Shown piece after piece: positions 8,630 to 17,962 of a stretch of DNA of 64,000 nucleotides. The notes beneath the pieces were generated by a model that was not told the DNA's origin, did not search any database, and saw nothing but the letters and a program-made list of their open reading frames with translations. Location: contig CAZHAK010000009.1 in the NCBI GenBank assembly GCA_964530625.1, forward strand, positions 40,186 through 104,185. Reading direction: 5' to 3'. This stretch comes from JABWCQ01 sp964530625. Its GTDB lineage: Bacteria > Electryoneota > RPQS01. The translations under genes and the position numbers were made by a program. The number at the start of each line of letters is the position of its first letter. Within the stretch, counting starts at the first letter, position 1.

Positions 8630-10120
8630 ATGGAACTGAGACAAGTCCTTAAACCCGAACTTCAGCAATATCTACAACCGCAGCAAATTCTGCGGAGTGA
8701 ACTTATTCAGCTCCCCATGCTGGAGCTTGAACTGCGCGTCCGAGCCGAGTTGCAGGAAAACCCCTTCCTCGAAGAGCTTGCCGAAGATGAGGCCGTAGTG
8801 GACAAGACCATGTCCGAAGTCGAAACAGATCAATCCTCCGCCTCCATGGATGATTCCGGAGATTCAGCAGAGTACGAAGCCCAGTCCCGCAGCGAGCGCG
8901 ATGAGTCCGAAACCCGCGAAAAAAGCATGGATGAAGATGTCGATTGGGATAGCTTCCTGAATGACGATGATCATGCGTCCTACAAGGCCTCTCGCTTCAC
9001 CGGAACCGGTGAAGAGATGACAGAGCTGCCCCGCCCTTTCGTCCAGTCCTTAGCCGAATATCTCGAAGACCAACTGCGCCTGCAAAGATTATCCGATGAA
9101 GAATACCGCGTCGGTCAATACATCATTGGCTCCGTCAACCGCGATGGCTTCCTGAGTTACCCTATAGAAGAAATTGCCCGCGAATTGAACGTTGATGTGC
9201 CCGTGGCCATGCGCGTCCTGAGCATCGTTCAGGAACTCGATCCTCCCGGTATTGCCGCCCGCGACTTGCGCGAATGCTTGCTGATCCAACTCCGTCAAAA
9301 GGACAATCCGCAAAAATACCGAATCGCAACCCGGATGCTGAACGAGACCTATGAAGACTTCATGAACAAGCGCTTTGAAGTCGTCGCTCGCAAGCTCGCC
9401 GTAACCCTCGACGAAGTCAGAACCGCCTACGAAGAAATCCGCAGGCTGAACCCCAAGCCGGGTGAAGGCTACTTCGACGAAAAGCAAAATTATATCGTGC
9501 CCGATCTTGTCGTCGCCCGCGTCTCCGATGAAGGCGACTTCAATGTCTATCTAAATGACGGTAACACGCCCAATTTCCACGTCAATACCGCCTATAAGGA
9601 AATGTTCCTGTCCGGCAACACGGACAAAAAAGTCAAAGAGTTCGTCACCCGCAAGCTCGAGAGCGCGCGCTGGTTTATCAACGCGATTCATCAGCGCCGC
9701 GCAACGATCCTGCGCACGATGCGCGCCATCGTCGAACGCCAAAAAGATTTCTTCATGAACGGACGCGAATTCCTGAAACCGATGATCCTTCAGGATATCG
9801 CTGAAGATATCGGCATGGATATCTCAACCATCTCCCGTGTCACCAACGGAAAATACGTGCAAACCGAGTGGGGTGTCTTCGAACTCAAGTATTTCTTCAG
9901 CGAACGCATGGAAACCAGCGACGGCGAAGAGATATCCACAAAAGTCATCAAGTCACGCTTGCAGGAAATCATTGATGCGGAAGATAAGAGCGATCCGCTG
10001 AGCGACCAGTCTATCGCAGAATTACTCGCTGAAGAAGGATTCCCCATCGCGCGCAGAACCGTGCAGAAATATCGTGAACAATTGAGCGTACCCGTCAAAA
10101 GGCTGAGACGGGAAATTTAG
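8630..10120 (+). CDS. rpoN: RNA polymerase sigma-54 factor RpoN
   Basis: 496 residues. Region I (about 1-50) is Gln/Leu rich as required for activator response. An acidic region II follows (about 60-115), then the core-binding domain (about 125-310, including LDPPGIAARDLRECL), the helix-turn-helix part (DISTISRVTNGKYVQTEWG), and near the C-terminus the RpoN box ARRTVQKYRE (about 474-483; the usual form is ARRTVAKYRE). It directs RNA polymerase to -24/-12 promoters with the help of AAA+ activators. ATG 8630 has GAGGG six bases upstream. An rpoN gene downstream of lptB is a common arrangement. At least two matching promoters occur in this window, at 8509 and 28363. Confidence 0.96.
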   Translation: MELRQVLKPELQQYLQPQQILRSELIQLPMLELELRVRAELQENPFLEELAEDEAVVDKTMSEVETDQSSASMDDSGDSAEYEAQSRSERDESETREKSMDEDVDWDSFLNDDDHASYKASRFTGTGEEMTELPRPFVQSLAEYLEDQLRLQRLSDEEYRVGQYIIGSVNRDGFLSYPIEEIARELNVDVPVAMRVLSIVQELDPPGIAARDLRECLLIQLRQKDNPQKYRIATRMLNETYEDFMNKRFEVVARKLAVTLDEVRTAYEEIRRLNPKPGEGYFDEKQNYIVPDLVVARVSDEGDFNVYLNDGNTPNFHVNTAYKEMFLSGNTDKKVKEFVTRKLESARWFINAIHQRRATILRTMRAIVERQKDFFMNGREFLKPMILQDIAEDIGMDISTISRVTNGKYVQTEWGVFELKYFFSERMETSDGEEISTKVIKSRLQEIIDAEDKSDPLSDQSIAELLAEEGFPIARRTVQKYREQLSVPVKRLRREI

Positions 10121-10214
10121 CTCCCAAGCGCGGTTGGCAAAGGAAATTGACCTTCATTCTTGAGAATTTCCCTCCTGACCCTTAGCATCTCTGCCCGAAA
10201 ATTCGTACTTTCAG

Positions 10215-10252
10215 ACCGGCTGGCCAATGTGGCCCAGCCGGTTTATTATTCT
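10215..10252 (+). terminator. Intrinsic terminator after rpoN
   Basis: Nine-base stem ACCGGCTGG (10215-10223) pairs with CCAGCCGGT (10234-10242), followed by TTTATTATT. It separates rpoN from lon. Confidence 0.7.
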
Positions 10253-10276
10253 ATACACAATATTCTCTGATTTAAC

Positions 10277-12664
10277 ATGTCCTTCGAAACCTTCGAGACC
10301 CCCGACGATAAGACCCTGCCGGTTCTGCCTCTGAAAGACGTCGTCGTCTTTCCCTCCATGATCTTCCCCCTCCTGATCGGAAGAGCCGCGACTTTGGCCG
10401 CCATAGAAAAGGCTATGCTGCAGGATCGAAAAATCCTTCTGGTCACACAGCGCGACCCCGGTACCGAAGATGTCGCTCCAAAAGACCTCTTTGAGGTTGG
10501 TGTCGTGGCGAATATTCTCCAAACGCTGAAGCTTCCCAACGGGCTCGTCAAAGTTTTGGTGGAGGGTGTGAGCAGAGTCAAAATTCTCTCATGGTCTCCG
10601 GAGGCCGACTGTTTGTATGCGCAAACGGAATCCCTTAAGATTCGTGGCGTGGAAGGAGCGGAAGCTCGCGCACACATGAAAGTCGCTCTGCGCGCGTTTC
10701 GCGATTACGTCAGTCTGAATAGACAGCTCCCTGATGAAATTCTGCTGACGCTGAATAATTTGAATGATCCCATTGCTGTCTCGGATTTTATCTCCGCACA
10801 TCTGCCGATGGTTGCCGCTCGCAAACAGGAAATTCTTGAGCAGTCCTATATTCCCGAGCAGTTCCAGTTCATTAACCGGACTCTCGACGAAGAAATCGAG
10901 CTGTTGAAGATTGAGCGCAGCATCGAAGGTCAGGTGCGCGATAAAATTTCCCGGACACAGCGCAACTTCTTCCTGCAAGAGCAGATGAAGATTATCAAGA
11001 AGGAACTCGGGGAAGACGGTGACGAAGAGTTCTCGGACGTCATCGCCTACAAAAAGAAACTTCGCAAGCTGCGGATGCCGAAAGACGTCCGACAGCGAGC
11101 TGAAGAGGAAATGGACAAGCTCAAGAGCATGCCCATGATGTCGCCAGAAGCAACCGTGCTGAAGAACTATCTCGATTGGCTCTTCGCGATGCCGTGGGGA
11201 GTGACCACGACCGACCGGCTTGATCTTGTGGAAGCCGAGCGCATTCTGGATGAAGACCACTTCGGTCTGCGCAAACCCAAAGAGCGTATCTTGGAGCATC
11301 TTGCAGTTCTCGCTCGAGTCGAAAAAATTCGCGGCCCCATTCTTTGTCTGGTCGGCCCCCCGGGTGTCGGTAAAACTTCTTTGGGCCGTTCGATTGCCCG
11401 CTCCATGGGCCGGAATTTTGTCCGAGTCTCCCTCGGCGGTGTGCGTGATGAAGCCGAAATCCGCGGCCACAGAAGAACCTACATCGGCTCCATGCCGGGG
11501 CGCATCATTCAGGGCATGAAGCGCGCTGGCTCTATGAACCCGGTCTTTCTGCTGGATGAAATTGACAAGATGTCCTCTGATTTTCGCGGTGATCCGTCGG
11601 CCGCGTTGCTTGAGGTTTTGGATCCCGAACAGAATTCAACCTTCTCGGATCACTATCTCGAAGTGGATTTTGATTTGTCGCAAATTTTGTTCATTACGAC
11701 GGCCAATATCAAACACGACATTCCGCTGCCTCTGCAAGATCGTATGGAAATCATTGACTTGCACGGTTATTTGCATCACGAGAAGCTCCATATCGCCAAC
11801 GAGTTCCTGCTTCCCAAGCAGATGCGCGATCACGGCTTAAGAGACGGAGAAATGAGCATCGCGCCCGCTGCGATGGATAAAATTATTTCTGCCTATACTC
11901 GCGAATCTGGGGTGCGTGAGCTGGAAAGGCTCATGGCGCGAGTCTGTCGCAAAGTCGCGCGCGAAAATGCCGCGGATTCGAAAAAATCTGTCTCCGTAAC
12001 TCCTAATAGACTCGACAAATTGCTCGGTGCCCCACCCTATAAGGACAATCAGATTGAAAAGGGCGATCGCATCGGCACCGCAGTCGGTCTGGCGTGGACG
12101 TCGCAGGGTGGGGAGATCTTGAATATTCAAGCCAGCGTCATGAAGGGCAAGGGCGCCATTCAATTGACAGGACGCTTGGGTGACGTCATGAAAGAGTCTG
12201 CACACGCGGCGATGTCGTTTATTCGCGCCTATGGCGCAGAGTGGGGTGTCCAAGCTGACTTCGTGCAAAAGGTTGATGTGCATTTTCATATCCCTGAAGC
12301 GGCCACGCCGAAGGATGGTCCATCTGCGGGTATCACCCTCGCCACGGCGTTACTCTCTGCTTTGACTTCCGCGCCTGTTCCCGCTGACATTGCGATGACC
12401 GGAGAGATTACTTTGCGCGGTCATGTGCTGCCAATCGGTGGCTTAGCTGAAAAAACTATGGCCGCCAAGCGCGCAGGCATTCGCAAACTGATGATCCCCG
12501 CCGAAAACGAGCCCGACTGGTTGGAACTCGATAAGCCCTTGCGGCATGGCATGGAAGTCGTGTTCATTGAAAATGTCGCGGATGTGTGGCGCGAAATTTT
12601 TACCGTGAGAAAAAGTTCGCGCGCGCTTTCGACACCTGCTCCGCAGGACAGCGCGTCGCACTAA
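10277..12664 (+). CDS. lon: ATP-dependent protease Lon
   Basis: 795 residues with the full LonA layout: N-terminal substrate domain (LPVLPLKDVVVFPSM onward, about 12-205), coiled segment, AAA+ module with Walker A GPPGVGKTS (about 360-368) and Walker B VFLLDEIDK, and a C-terminal protease domain. The catalytic Ser is in PKDGPSAG (near 683) and the Lys in LAEKTMAAKRAG (near 726). It degrades misfolded and regulatory proteins in the cytoplasm. The ATG at 10277 has no obvious ribosome site and lies only 35 bases after the rpoN terminator, so a very short leader is possible. engB follows three bases after the stop. Confidence 0.97.
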   Translation: MSFETFETPDDKTLPVLPLKDVVVFPSMIFPLLIGRAATLAAIEKAMLQDRKILLVTQRDPGTEDVAPKDLFEVGVVANILQTLKLPNGLVKVLVEGVSRVKILSWSPEADCLYAQTESLKIRGVEGAEARAHMKVALRAFRDYVSLNRQLPDEILLTLNNLNDPIAVSDFISAHLPMVAARKQEILEQSYIPEQFQFINRTLDEEIELLKIERSIEGQVRDKISRTQRNFFLQEQMKIIKKELGEDGDEEFSDVIAYKKKLRKLRMPKDVRQRAEEEMDKLKSMPMMSPEATVLKNYLDWLFAMPWGVTTTDRLDLVEAERILDEDHFGLRKPKERILEHLAVLARVEKIRGPILCLVGPPGVGKTSLGRSIARSMGRNFVRVSLGGVRDEAEIRGHRRTYIGSMPGRIIQGMKRAGSMNPVFLLDEIDKMSSDFRGDPSAALLEVLDPEQNSTFSDHYLEVDFDLSQILFITTANIKHDIPLPLQDRMEIIDLHGYLHHEKLHIANEFLLPKQMRDHGLRDGEMSIAPAAMDKIISAYTRESGVRELERLMARVCRKVARENAADSKKSVSVTPNRLDKLLGAPPYKDNQIEKGDRIGTAVGLAWTSQGGEILNIQASVMKGKGAIQLTGRLGDVMKESAHAAMSFIRAYGAEWGVQADFVQKVDVHFHIPEAATPKDGPSAGITLATALLSALTSAPVPADIAMTGEITLRGHVLPIGGLAEKTMAAKRAGIRKLMIPAENEPDWLELDKPLRHGMEVVFIENVADVWREIFTVRKSSRALSTPAPQDSASH

Positions 12665-12667
12665 ATC

Positions 12668-13267
12668 GTGGCCAAAGCTTTTGTTATTCCGCAGGCTGAG
12701 TTTGTCAAGTCGTGTACCGGTCTGAAACAAGCGCCCAAGCCACCCTTGCCGGAAATCGCCTTTGTGGGCCGAAGCAACGTCGGCAAGTCTTCACTAATTA
12801 ACTCGCTTTTGAATCGCAAGGGTCTCGCCCTCGCGTCCGCGACGCCCGGCAAAACCCGCCTGATTAACTATTTCAAGATATCCACGAGCCTCTGCTACTT
12901 CGTAGATCTCCCCGGGTACGGCTACGCGAAAGTTTCGAAAACTTTGCAAGAAGAGTGGTCGGGGTTTCTTGAAGATTTCTTGGCCGATTCGCCGCGCTTG
13001 CATCTTGTCGTCCTAATCGCCGATTCTCGACGCGGCCTGACGGACTTGGATATGCAGATGATACAAGCTCTGCATTTCTACCGCCGGAGTTTCGTGGTTA
13101 TTGCCACAAAGATAGACAAACTGAATCGCCAAGAGCGCGACAAGGCTCTGCTTGCGATTCGCGGACCTGCGCTGTCCCTTGGCGCATCTGATGTCATTCC
13201 GTATTCGAGTCTTAAGCATGAAGGTCGCGAAGAGATTTGGCGAGTCATGCTCAGCGCAATAAAATAG
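12668..13267 (+). CDS. engB: Ribosome biogenesis GTPase EngB/YsxC (YihA)
   Basis: 199-residue TRAFAC-class GTPase. G1 is GRSNVGKSS (about 35-43), the switch I Thr is in ATPGKTR, G3 is DLPGYGYAKVS, G4 is TKID (about 147), and G5 is PYSSLK. The DLPGYG motif is typical of EngB, which helps assemble the large ribosomal subunit. The start is GTG 12668, three bases after the lon stop, so lon and engB are probably co-transcribed. A strong terminator follows at 13285. Confidence 0.95.
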   Translation: MAKAFVIPQAEFVKSCTGLKQAPKPPLPEIAFVGRSNVGKSSLINSLLNRKGLALASATPGKTRLINYFKISTSLCYFVDLPGYGYAKVSKTLQEEWSGFLEDFLADSPRLHLVVLIADSRRGLTDLDMQMIQALHFYRRSFVVIATKIDKLNRQERDKALLAIRGPALSLGASDVIPYSSLKHEGREEIWRVMLSAIK

Positions 13268-13284
13268 TTACGTGCTCTTCCCAC

Positions 13285-13314
13285 AAAAAAGCCCCGGCAT
13301 CACCGGGGCTTTTT
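13285..13314. terminator. Bidirectional intrinsic terminator between engB and the LVIVD lipoprotein gene
   Basis: AAAAAA, then GCCCCGG (13291-13297), a 5-base loop, CCGGGGC (13303-13309), then TTTTT. A-run and T-run on either side let it serve both converging transcripts. Confidence 0.88.
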
Positions 13315-13372
13315 CCATTACTTACCAAATCGCCGTTGTGGGTTTCAAAACCCGCAATGGCAACATCCAATT

Positions 13373-14407
13373 CTATCTCTGATAGATTAACACACCCAAC
13401 TGCTCGTCGGACACAGCCAAGGTTCCGTTTGAGGAAGAGATGCTCGTAGGTTCAGGCAGGCTGATCGACTGCACGTGCTTGGGATTAGTTGGAGTAGAGA
13501 CATCCACAATGTAAACTCCATCCGCATCGTCAAGCAACACGGCATAACTCCCGTCCACTACGATCCTCTGCAACCGATCCGCCCCCGGAATTGTCAACGT
13601 CTTCACCACCGACGGAGAATCAATGTTTGTTGCATTCACAACCGTCAAGAACAAATTATCCGCCACAAGAATATAGTCACCGTACCAAGCGCAATCATAG
13701 GGGTCGCCGGGAACAAGCACTTCTCGTGGAAGTGCCTGCACTCTAATATCGTGCACAGCAATCAGGAAATTTGCCATGGCAACAGCAAAGATGTCTCCAT
13801 TCTTCCCAAACCCGCGCGCTCGTACGTTTGAATTTGCAAATCCAAATCTGTCTTGTACGCAATTCGGCAAAAATCGCATCGCATCTTCGTCGTAGCAGTA
13901 AGACGACACCGTAAAGCCGTCGTTTGGTGTCGTGTCTGTGGCCCACACGTCAAAACGAGAAGTTGTGCTTACCACTATCATTTCGTCAAGCGGGCCGCTA
14001 AACGATGATGCGCCAATCCGCAGACCGCTAGAAAGAGAATGAATGGGGTATTTGTCGCCGGGTGCGCCGGAAGGCTCTGATCCCGTCATAACCAGACCAT
14101 TTAGCACATCGATCGCCACGTGCGATGAGTAGAAGTCTGATACTTGCTCATAGTGAAACACTTCCGCAGGCGCCGCAATATTTGCAATGTCATAAACATA
14201 CGTCCCCGAAGACGCCGCCGCTACGCCTAACAAATTGTCCTTCAAATCTACGTTCAACGCCACACCTGCCGTCACGATATTGTGCTTCAACGAGTACACC
14301 ACCGCCGGAATATCCGCCTCGTTGCGTTCATCACAACTTACAAATGTTGCGGCTCCAAAAATGATTAACGCGCCTGCCATTGCGCGCACTGAATTTCGAG
14401 AATTCAA
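13373..14407 (-). CDS. Lipoprotein with LVIVD-type beta-propeller repeats
   Basis: 344 residues. The signal ends with a lipobox (GAATFVSCDE, Cys about 25), so it should be a lipid-anchored envelope protein. The body carries repeated segments such as GTYVYDIANIAAP and GVYIVDVSTPTNPKHV, the LVIVD repeat form that builds beta-propellers. Proteins of this type occur widely on the surface of FCB bacteria; the ligand is unknown. The start codon is TTG 14407, overlapping the pdxT stop as TTGA, so it is coupled to PLP synthase genes although nothing in it suggests vitamin B6 work. It is the last gene before the shared terminator. Confidence 0.72.
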   Translation of the reverse strand: MNSRNSVRAMAGALIIFGAATFVSCDERNEADIPAVVYSLKHNIVTAGVALNVDLKDNLLGVAAASSGTYVYDIANIAAPAEVFHYEQVSDFYSSHVAIDVLNGLVMTGSEPSGAPGDKYPIHSLSSGLRIGASSFSGPLDEMIVVSTTSRFDVWATDTTPNDGFTVSSYCYDEDAMRFLPNCVQDRFGFANSNVRARGFGKNGDIFAVAMANFLIAVHDIRVQALPREVLVPGDPYDCAWYGDYILVADNLFLTVVNATNIDSPSVVKTLTIPGADRLQRIVVDGSYAVLLDDADGVYIVDVSTPTNPKHVQSISLPEPTSISSSNGTLAVSDEQLGVLIYQR

Positions 14408-15015
14408 GTTCTGTCTCCCGTGCTTTCGATGCGATGCTTATGAGTTTCAAGTATCCGCGACAAAAACAGCCGATGAAAACGATCATCGCCCGTTAACTCC
14501 GGATGAAATGTAGTTAACAACAAATTCCCCGCCTCCACCGCGACCGGTTCATCCTTGAACCAGGCCAGCGTCCGAACCGCCTTCCCCATCTTCGTAATCC
14601 TCGGCGCGCGAATAAACAATCCGACCGAAGGCTTCTGGTCTTCAAGCTCCGCAACGACGCTAAGTTCTCCCTCAAAAGAATGCACCTGCCGTCCCCAACC
14701 GTTGCGATTGACGTGAACGTCGCCTAATCCCAGAGTCTTCACTCGCGGATCAGGATCGGTATGAGTCAGCATGATCATCCCCGCGCAGGTTCCCCAAGTC
14801 GGATGAGTCTTGCAAAACGTCGTCAACGCCACGCGTAAATCGTCACTCATCACCCGCGTCATCGTCGTGCTCTCCCCGCCCGGCCACACCAACGCCTCCA
14901 GTCCGTCCAAGTCACCGGGCGTCCTAACTTGCACAACCTCACAACCCAACTCACGCAGTCGTTTTTCGTGCATCGGAAAATCACCCTGCAGAGCAAGCAC
15001 CCCCACGCGTGCCAT
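14404..15015 (-). CDS. pdxT: Pyridoxal 5'-phosphate synthase glutaminase subunit PdxT
   Basis: 203-residue class I glutamine amidotransferase that makes ammonia for PdxS. It starts with VGVLALQGDF, typical of the family; VWPGGEST forms the oxyanion region, the nucleophile is Cys 77 in WGTCAGMI, and the His/Glu pair is in TTFHPELT near the C-terminus. ATG 15015 is chosen over an upstream GTG-type start because AAGGA lies just before it. It follows pdxS directly, the usual pairing. Confidence 0.95.
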   Translation of the reverse strand: MARVGVLALQGDFPMHEKRLRELGCEVVQVRTPGDLDGLEALVWPGGESTTMTRVMSDDLRVALTTFCKTHPTWGTCAGMIMLTHTDPDPRVKTLGLGDVHVNRNGWGRQVHSFEGELSVVAELEDQKPSVGLFIRAPRITKMGKAVRTLAWFKDEPVAVEAGNLLLTTFHPELTGDDRFHRLFLSRILETHKHRIESTGDRT

Positions 15016-15026
15016 CACAAATCCTT

Positions 15027-15911
15027 CTACCATCCTCGCGTCGAAAGCAATTCTGACTCGTCCATCGAGCGCACGTCCAGTCCGCTCATCGCGCCACGCA
15101 AGCCCGTCGAAACACGAACCAAAACTTCCGGATCCATATAGTGCGTAGTCGCAAGCACAATCGCTTCAGCGCGAGCCGCGGGATCGTCACTCTTAAAAAT
15201 TCCTGAGCCGACGAACACCGCTTCCGCGCCAAGCTGCAGCATCAACGATGCGTCCGCAGGAGTCGCGATACCACCCGCCGCAAAATTCGGAACCGGAAGT
15301 TTACCCAATTCTCTGACCTGCTTCAAAAGTTCCAGCGGCGCGCCGATTTCTTTGCCAAAGTTTACCAGCTCTTCGTCCGCCATCAGCTTCACGCGGCGAA
15401 TATCGCTCATCACCGAGCGCATGTGCCGCACCGCCTCAACAACATTTCCCGTCCCCGCTTCCCCCTTCGTGCGAATCATCGCCGCGCCTTCAGCAATTCG
15501 CCTTAGCGCTTCGCCCAGATTCCGGCAGCCGCACACGAACGGAGCCTTAAACTTGTGCTTGTCCACGTGAAACTGCTCGTCAGCAGGAGTCAACACTTCG
15601 CTCTCGTCAATGAAATCAACTTCAAGAGCTTCGAGAATTTGCGCTTCCGCAAAATGTCCGATGCGGCATTTCGCCATCACAGGTATCGAAACCGTGGCTT
15701 GAATTTCGCGAATCACCGCGACGTCCGACATCCGCGCCACGCCGCCATCCCGACGAATGTCCGCAGGCACGCGCTCCAGCGCCATCACCGCGCACGCGCC
15801 CGCCTTTTCCGCGATGCGCGCTTGTTCGGCGTTCGTCACGTCCATGATGACGCCGCCCTTAAGCATCTCTGCTAAACCGACTTTCGTCGCAAATGTCCCC
15901 GTGGCACTCAT
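15027..15911 (-). CDS. pdxS: Pyridoxal 5'-phosphate synthase subunit PdxS
   Basis: 294 residues of a (beta/alpha)8 barrel. It condenses ribose 5-phosphate, glyceraldehyde 3-phosphate and ammonia to PLP in the cytoplasm. Family marks are GGVIMDVTNAEQARIAE, ACAVMALERVPADIR, the first catalytic Lys in VMAKCRIGHFAEA, and the second in MIRTKGEAGTGNV. ATG 15911 has GAGG nine bases upstream; an ATG at 15926 would add five residues. It lies only 26 bases after the stop of a T9SS cargo gene, an unusual neighbour, and may be read from that gene's promoter. Confidence 0.96.
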   Translation of the reverse strand: MSATGTFATKVGLAEMLKGGVIMDVTNAEQARIAEKAGACAVMALERVPADIRRDGGVARMSDVAVIREIQATVSIPVMAKCRIGHFAEAQILEALEVDFIDESEVLTPADEQFHVDKHKFKAPFVCGCRNLGEALRRIAEGAAMIRTKGEAGTGNVVEAVRHMRSVMSDIRRVKLMADEELVNFGKEIGAPLELLKQVRELGKLPVPNFAAGGIATPADASLMLQLGAEAVFVGSGIFKSDDPAARAEAIVLATTHYMDPEVLVRVSTGLRGAMSGLDVRSMDESELLSTRGW

Positions 15912-15937
15912 CTCTTGTCGCCTCATCTATGCTAAGT

Positions 15938-17926
15938 TTACTTGATCAATGTTAGCGGAGCTTCCCAGCGTGCTCCATGTGCTGATTGCAAGACCGCAAT
16001 GTAACGTCCCGACGCGAACTCGCTCGCGTTCCACTGAAACACAAACCGTCCGGGTGTTAACGCGCCGTTAAACAACTCGCCTGTCTCTCTTCCCAAAAGA
16101 TCATACACGCGCAGCGAAAACTCGTCACCCGATGCGATTTCAACCGGCAAACTGACCGTCGGATTAAACGGATTCGGATAAGCCGGCGCAAGGTTAGTTT
16201 CAAGCGGAATAATGCCGCCCCGTTGCTCCGGAACGTCCAAGACGACAATCACCAATGCTAAGTTGACCACCGTATCTGGACAGGAGTTCGTGTGCAAGGT
16301 CAGCGTGCCCAAAAATTCATGTTGACCTTCGTTCGATGTGTCCGGCGAAAATGTTACGCCCAACAAGCCGTCTCCTCCCGGCTCAATCTCAATTTCCGCA
16401 GGCGATACCGATACCCAATGGCCGTTAGGTTCTATTCCTGTCACTTCAGCGCTTACGGTCAAGGCCGCGTTGCCCGAGTTGTGGAGCCATAAGTCATATG
16501 TAGAAGATTGCTCGTTTTGCACGAACAAATTCAAAGATGTCACGGGCAGCTCTATGTCCGGTCTGCGCAAGGTCGCGTCTGCAAAAGTGGTGTCGCCTTC
16601 GGTGGTTTGCACACCCGATACAGTCCGCGTCTCCCAGCACGGATGGCTGTACCGCAACGTAAACTCGCCCTCAATCATCCCTAACTCGTATCTGCCAGTC
16701 CCGTCTGAGTACCCGGTCACTCCGGTCTCCAAAGCGATGACGAGAACATTGTCAATGGCAGCCCCGCTGCGTTCGGATGTCACATGCCCGATGATGCGCG
16801 TTGGCGTTCCCATCAAATTCTCATACATCACGATCTGTTGCGTATCGCGATTCGTCGTCAACAAATCCAAATCACCGTCGCGATCATAGTCAACTGCGAC
16901 AAGACCATAGAATCCGCCCTGCTCGATCAAACTCTGAACAACAAATGATCCGGAGTTCGTTTGTCTCCACCACGTCACACCACCCCCGCCGCCGTTGTTT
17001 TGTCCTTCGCCCGTGGCGGCAATATCCAGCAATCCGTCCGCGTCAAAATCTTCGATCACAACGCTACGCGGATGGGTTAAGTCTCCAGGGAGCGGTATCG
17101 CCTGCCATCCTGTTCCGGTTCGTTCCCACCTGCGCAAAACTCCGGTCGCGTAATCACAGCCTACGACGTCAAGAGCGCCGTCTCCGTCCAAATCCGCCGC
17201 CGCGACATCAACCAAATAAAAACCCGTTACTTCATGCGTCAAATTATAACCGCCGGTCTGATTCCGCCGCAGCACAAACAGCCCGCCTTGCGCTGATGTT
17301 CCGGCGATCAGAATTTCAGCAACTCCGTCGTTGTCCGTGTCGGCAATCTCAAGACCCAAGGGATCAATGCCGCTCGGAAGCGCACTCGTCCAGACCTCCT
17401 CGAGTTCACCCCCAACTTGCCCAAAGAGGCGAATCCTGTGCAGGCCCAAAGCCTCTGTGGTGACCAATCCGCTCGTGCCGTCGCCGCTGAACTCGCCACT
17501 CAGGAGCGCGTAGGGTCCGTTCATATTCGTCGCAACTGACTCCTGAGTGAAGCGCTCCAGCGGAGTCGCACCCGGTCCGTTGCGGAACATCACCAACCGA
17601 TTCTCGTTGTACGCCGCAAACGCGACGTCCAAGTCGCCGTCGTCGTCAAAATCGGCCGCAGCAAGGTCACGGCCAGACCCTTGCGATGCATACAACTGCG
17701 TGGCGACAAGCGTGTCCACCGGCTGATGATCAAAGTAAAACACAATCGATTGCGAAAGCGTCGACGCAATCAAATCCACGTCACCGTCGCCGTCAAAGTC
17801 ATTGGCTACGATCGAGATGACGTTGCCGATGTCGCGCGCCAGCACTCGCGATGAAAACGATTGCGCAGTCGCAGGTATCGCGGCAAGAGCTATTACCAAG
17901 AAACCGATCAAGAGTCGCGGAACCAA
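15938..17926 (-). CDS. Secreted FG-GAP/VCBS repeat protein with T9SS sorting domain
   Basis: 662 residues. The signal peptide is MVPRLLIGFLVIALAAIPATA. At least six FG-GAP/VCBS motifs follow between about 40 and 370, for example NDFDGDGDVDLIAS, ADFDDDGDLDVAFA, ADLDGDGALDVVG and VDYDRDGDLDLLTT, which form a calcium-binding beta-propeller. A carboxypeptidase-regulatory-like Ig domain comes next (about 375-450), then an Ig-like region and a C-terminal sorting domain with APAYPNPFNPTVSL and YDLLGRE. It is expected to leave the cell by type IX secretion and stay on the surface or in the medium. Function unknown; FG-GAP proteins often mediate adhesion or polymer binding. It lies 36 bases after the 17963 gene in the same direction. 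Confidence 0.82.
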   Translation of the reverse strand: MVPRLLIGFLVIALAAIPATAQSFSSRVLARDIGNVISIVANDFDGDGDVDLIASTLSQSIVFYFDHQPVDTLVATQLYASQGSGRDLAAADFDDDGDLDVAFAAYNENRLVMFRNGPGATPLERFTQESVATNMNGPYALLSGEFSGDGTSGLVTTEALGLHRIRLFGQVGGELEEVWTSALPSGIDPLGLEIADTDNDGVAEILIAGTSAQGGLFVLRRNQTGGYNLTHEVTGFYLVDVAAADLDGDGALDVVGCDYATGVLRRWERTGTGWQAIPLPGDLTHPRSVVIEDFDADGLLDIAATGEGQNNGGGGGVTWWRQTNSGSFVVQSLIEQGGFYGLVAVDYDRDGDLDLLTTNRDTQQIVMYENLMGTPTRIIGHVTSERSGAAIDNVLVIALETGVTGYSDGTGRYELGMIEGEFTLRYSHPCWETRTVSGVQTTEGDTTFADATLRRPDIELPVTSLNLFVQNEQSSTYDLWLHNSGNAALTVSAEVTGIEPNGHWVSVSPAEIEIEPGGDGLLGVTFSPDTSNEGQHEFLGTLTLHTNSCPDTVVNLALVIVVLDVPEQRGGIIPLETNLAPAYPNPFNPTVSLPVEIASGDEFSLRVYDLLGRETGELFNGALTPGRFVFQWNASEFASGRYIAVLQSAHGARWEAPLTLIK

Positions 17927-17962
17927 ATCAACTGCCTTCCTTCCGGAGCGCGTATACGAACA

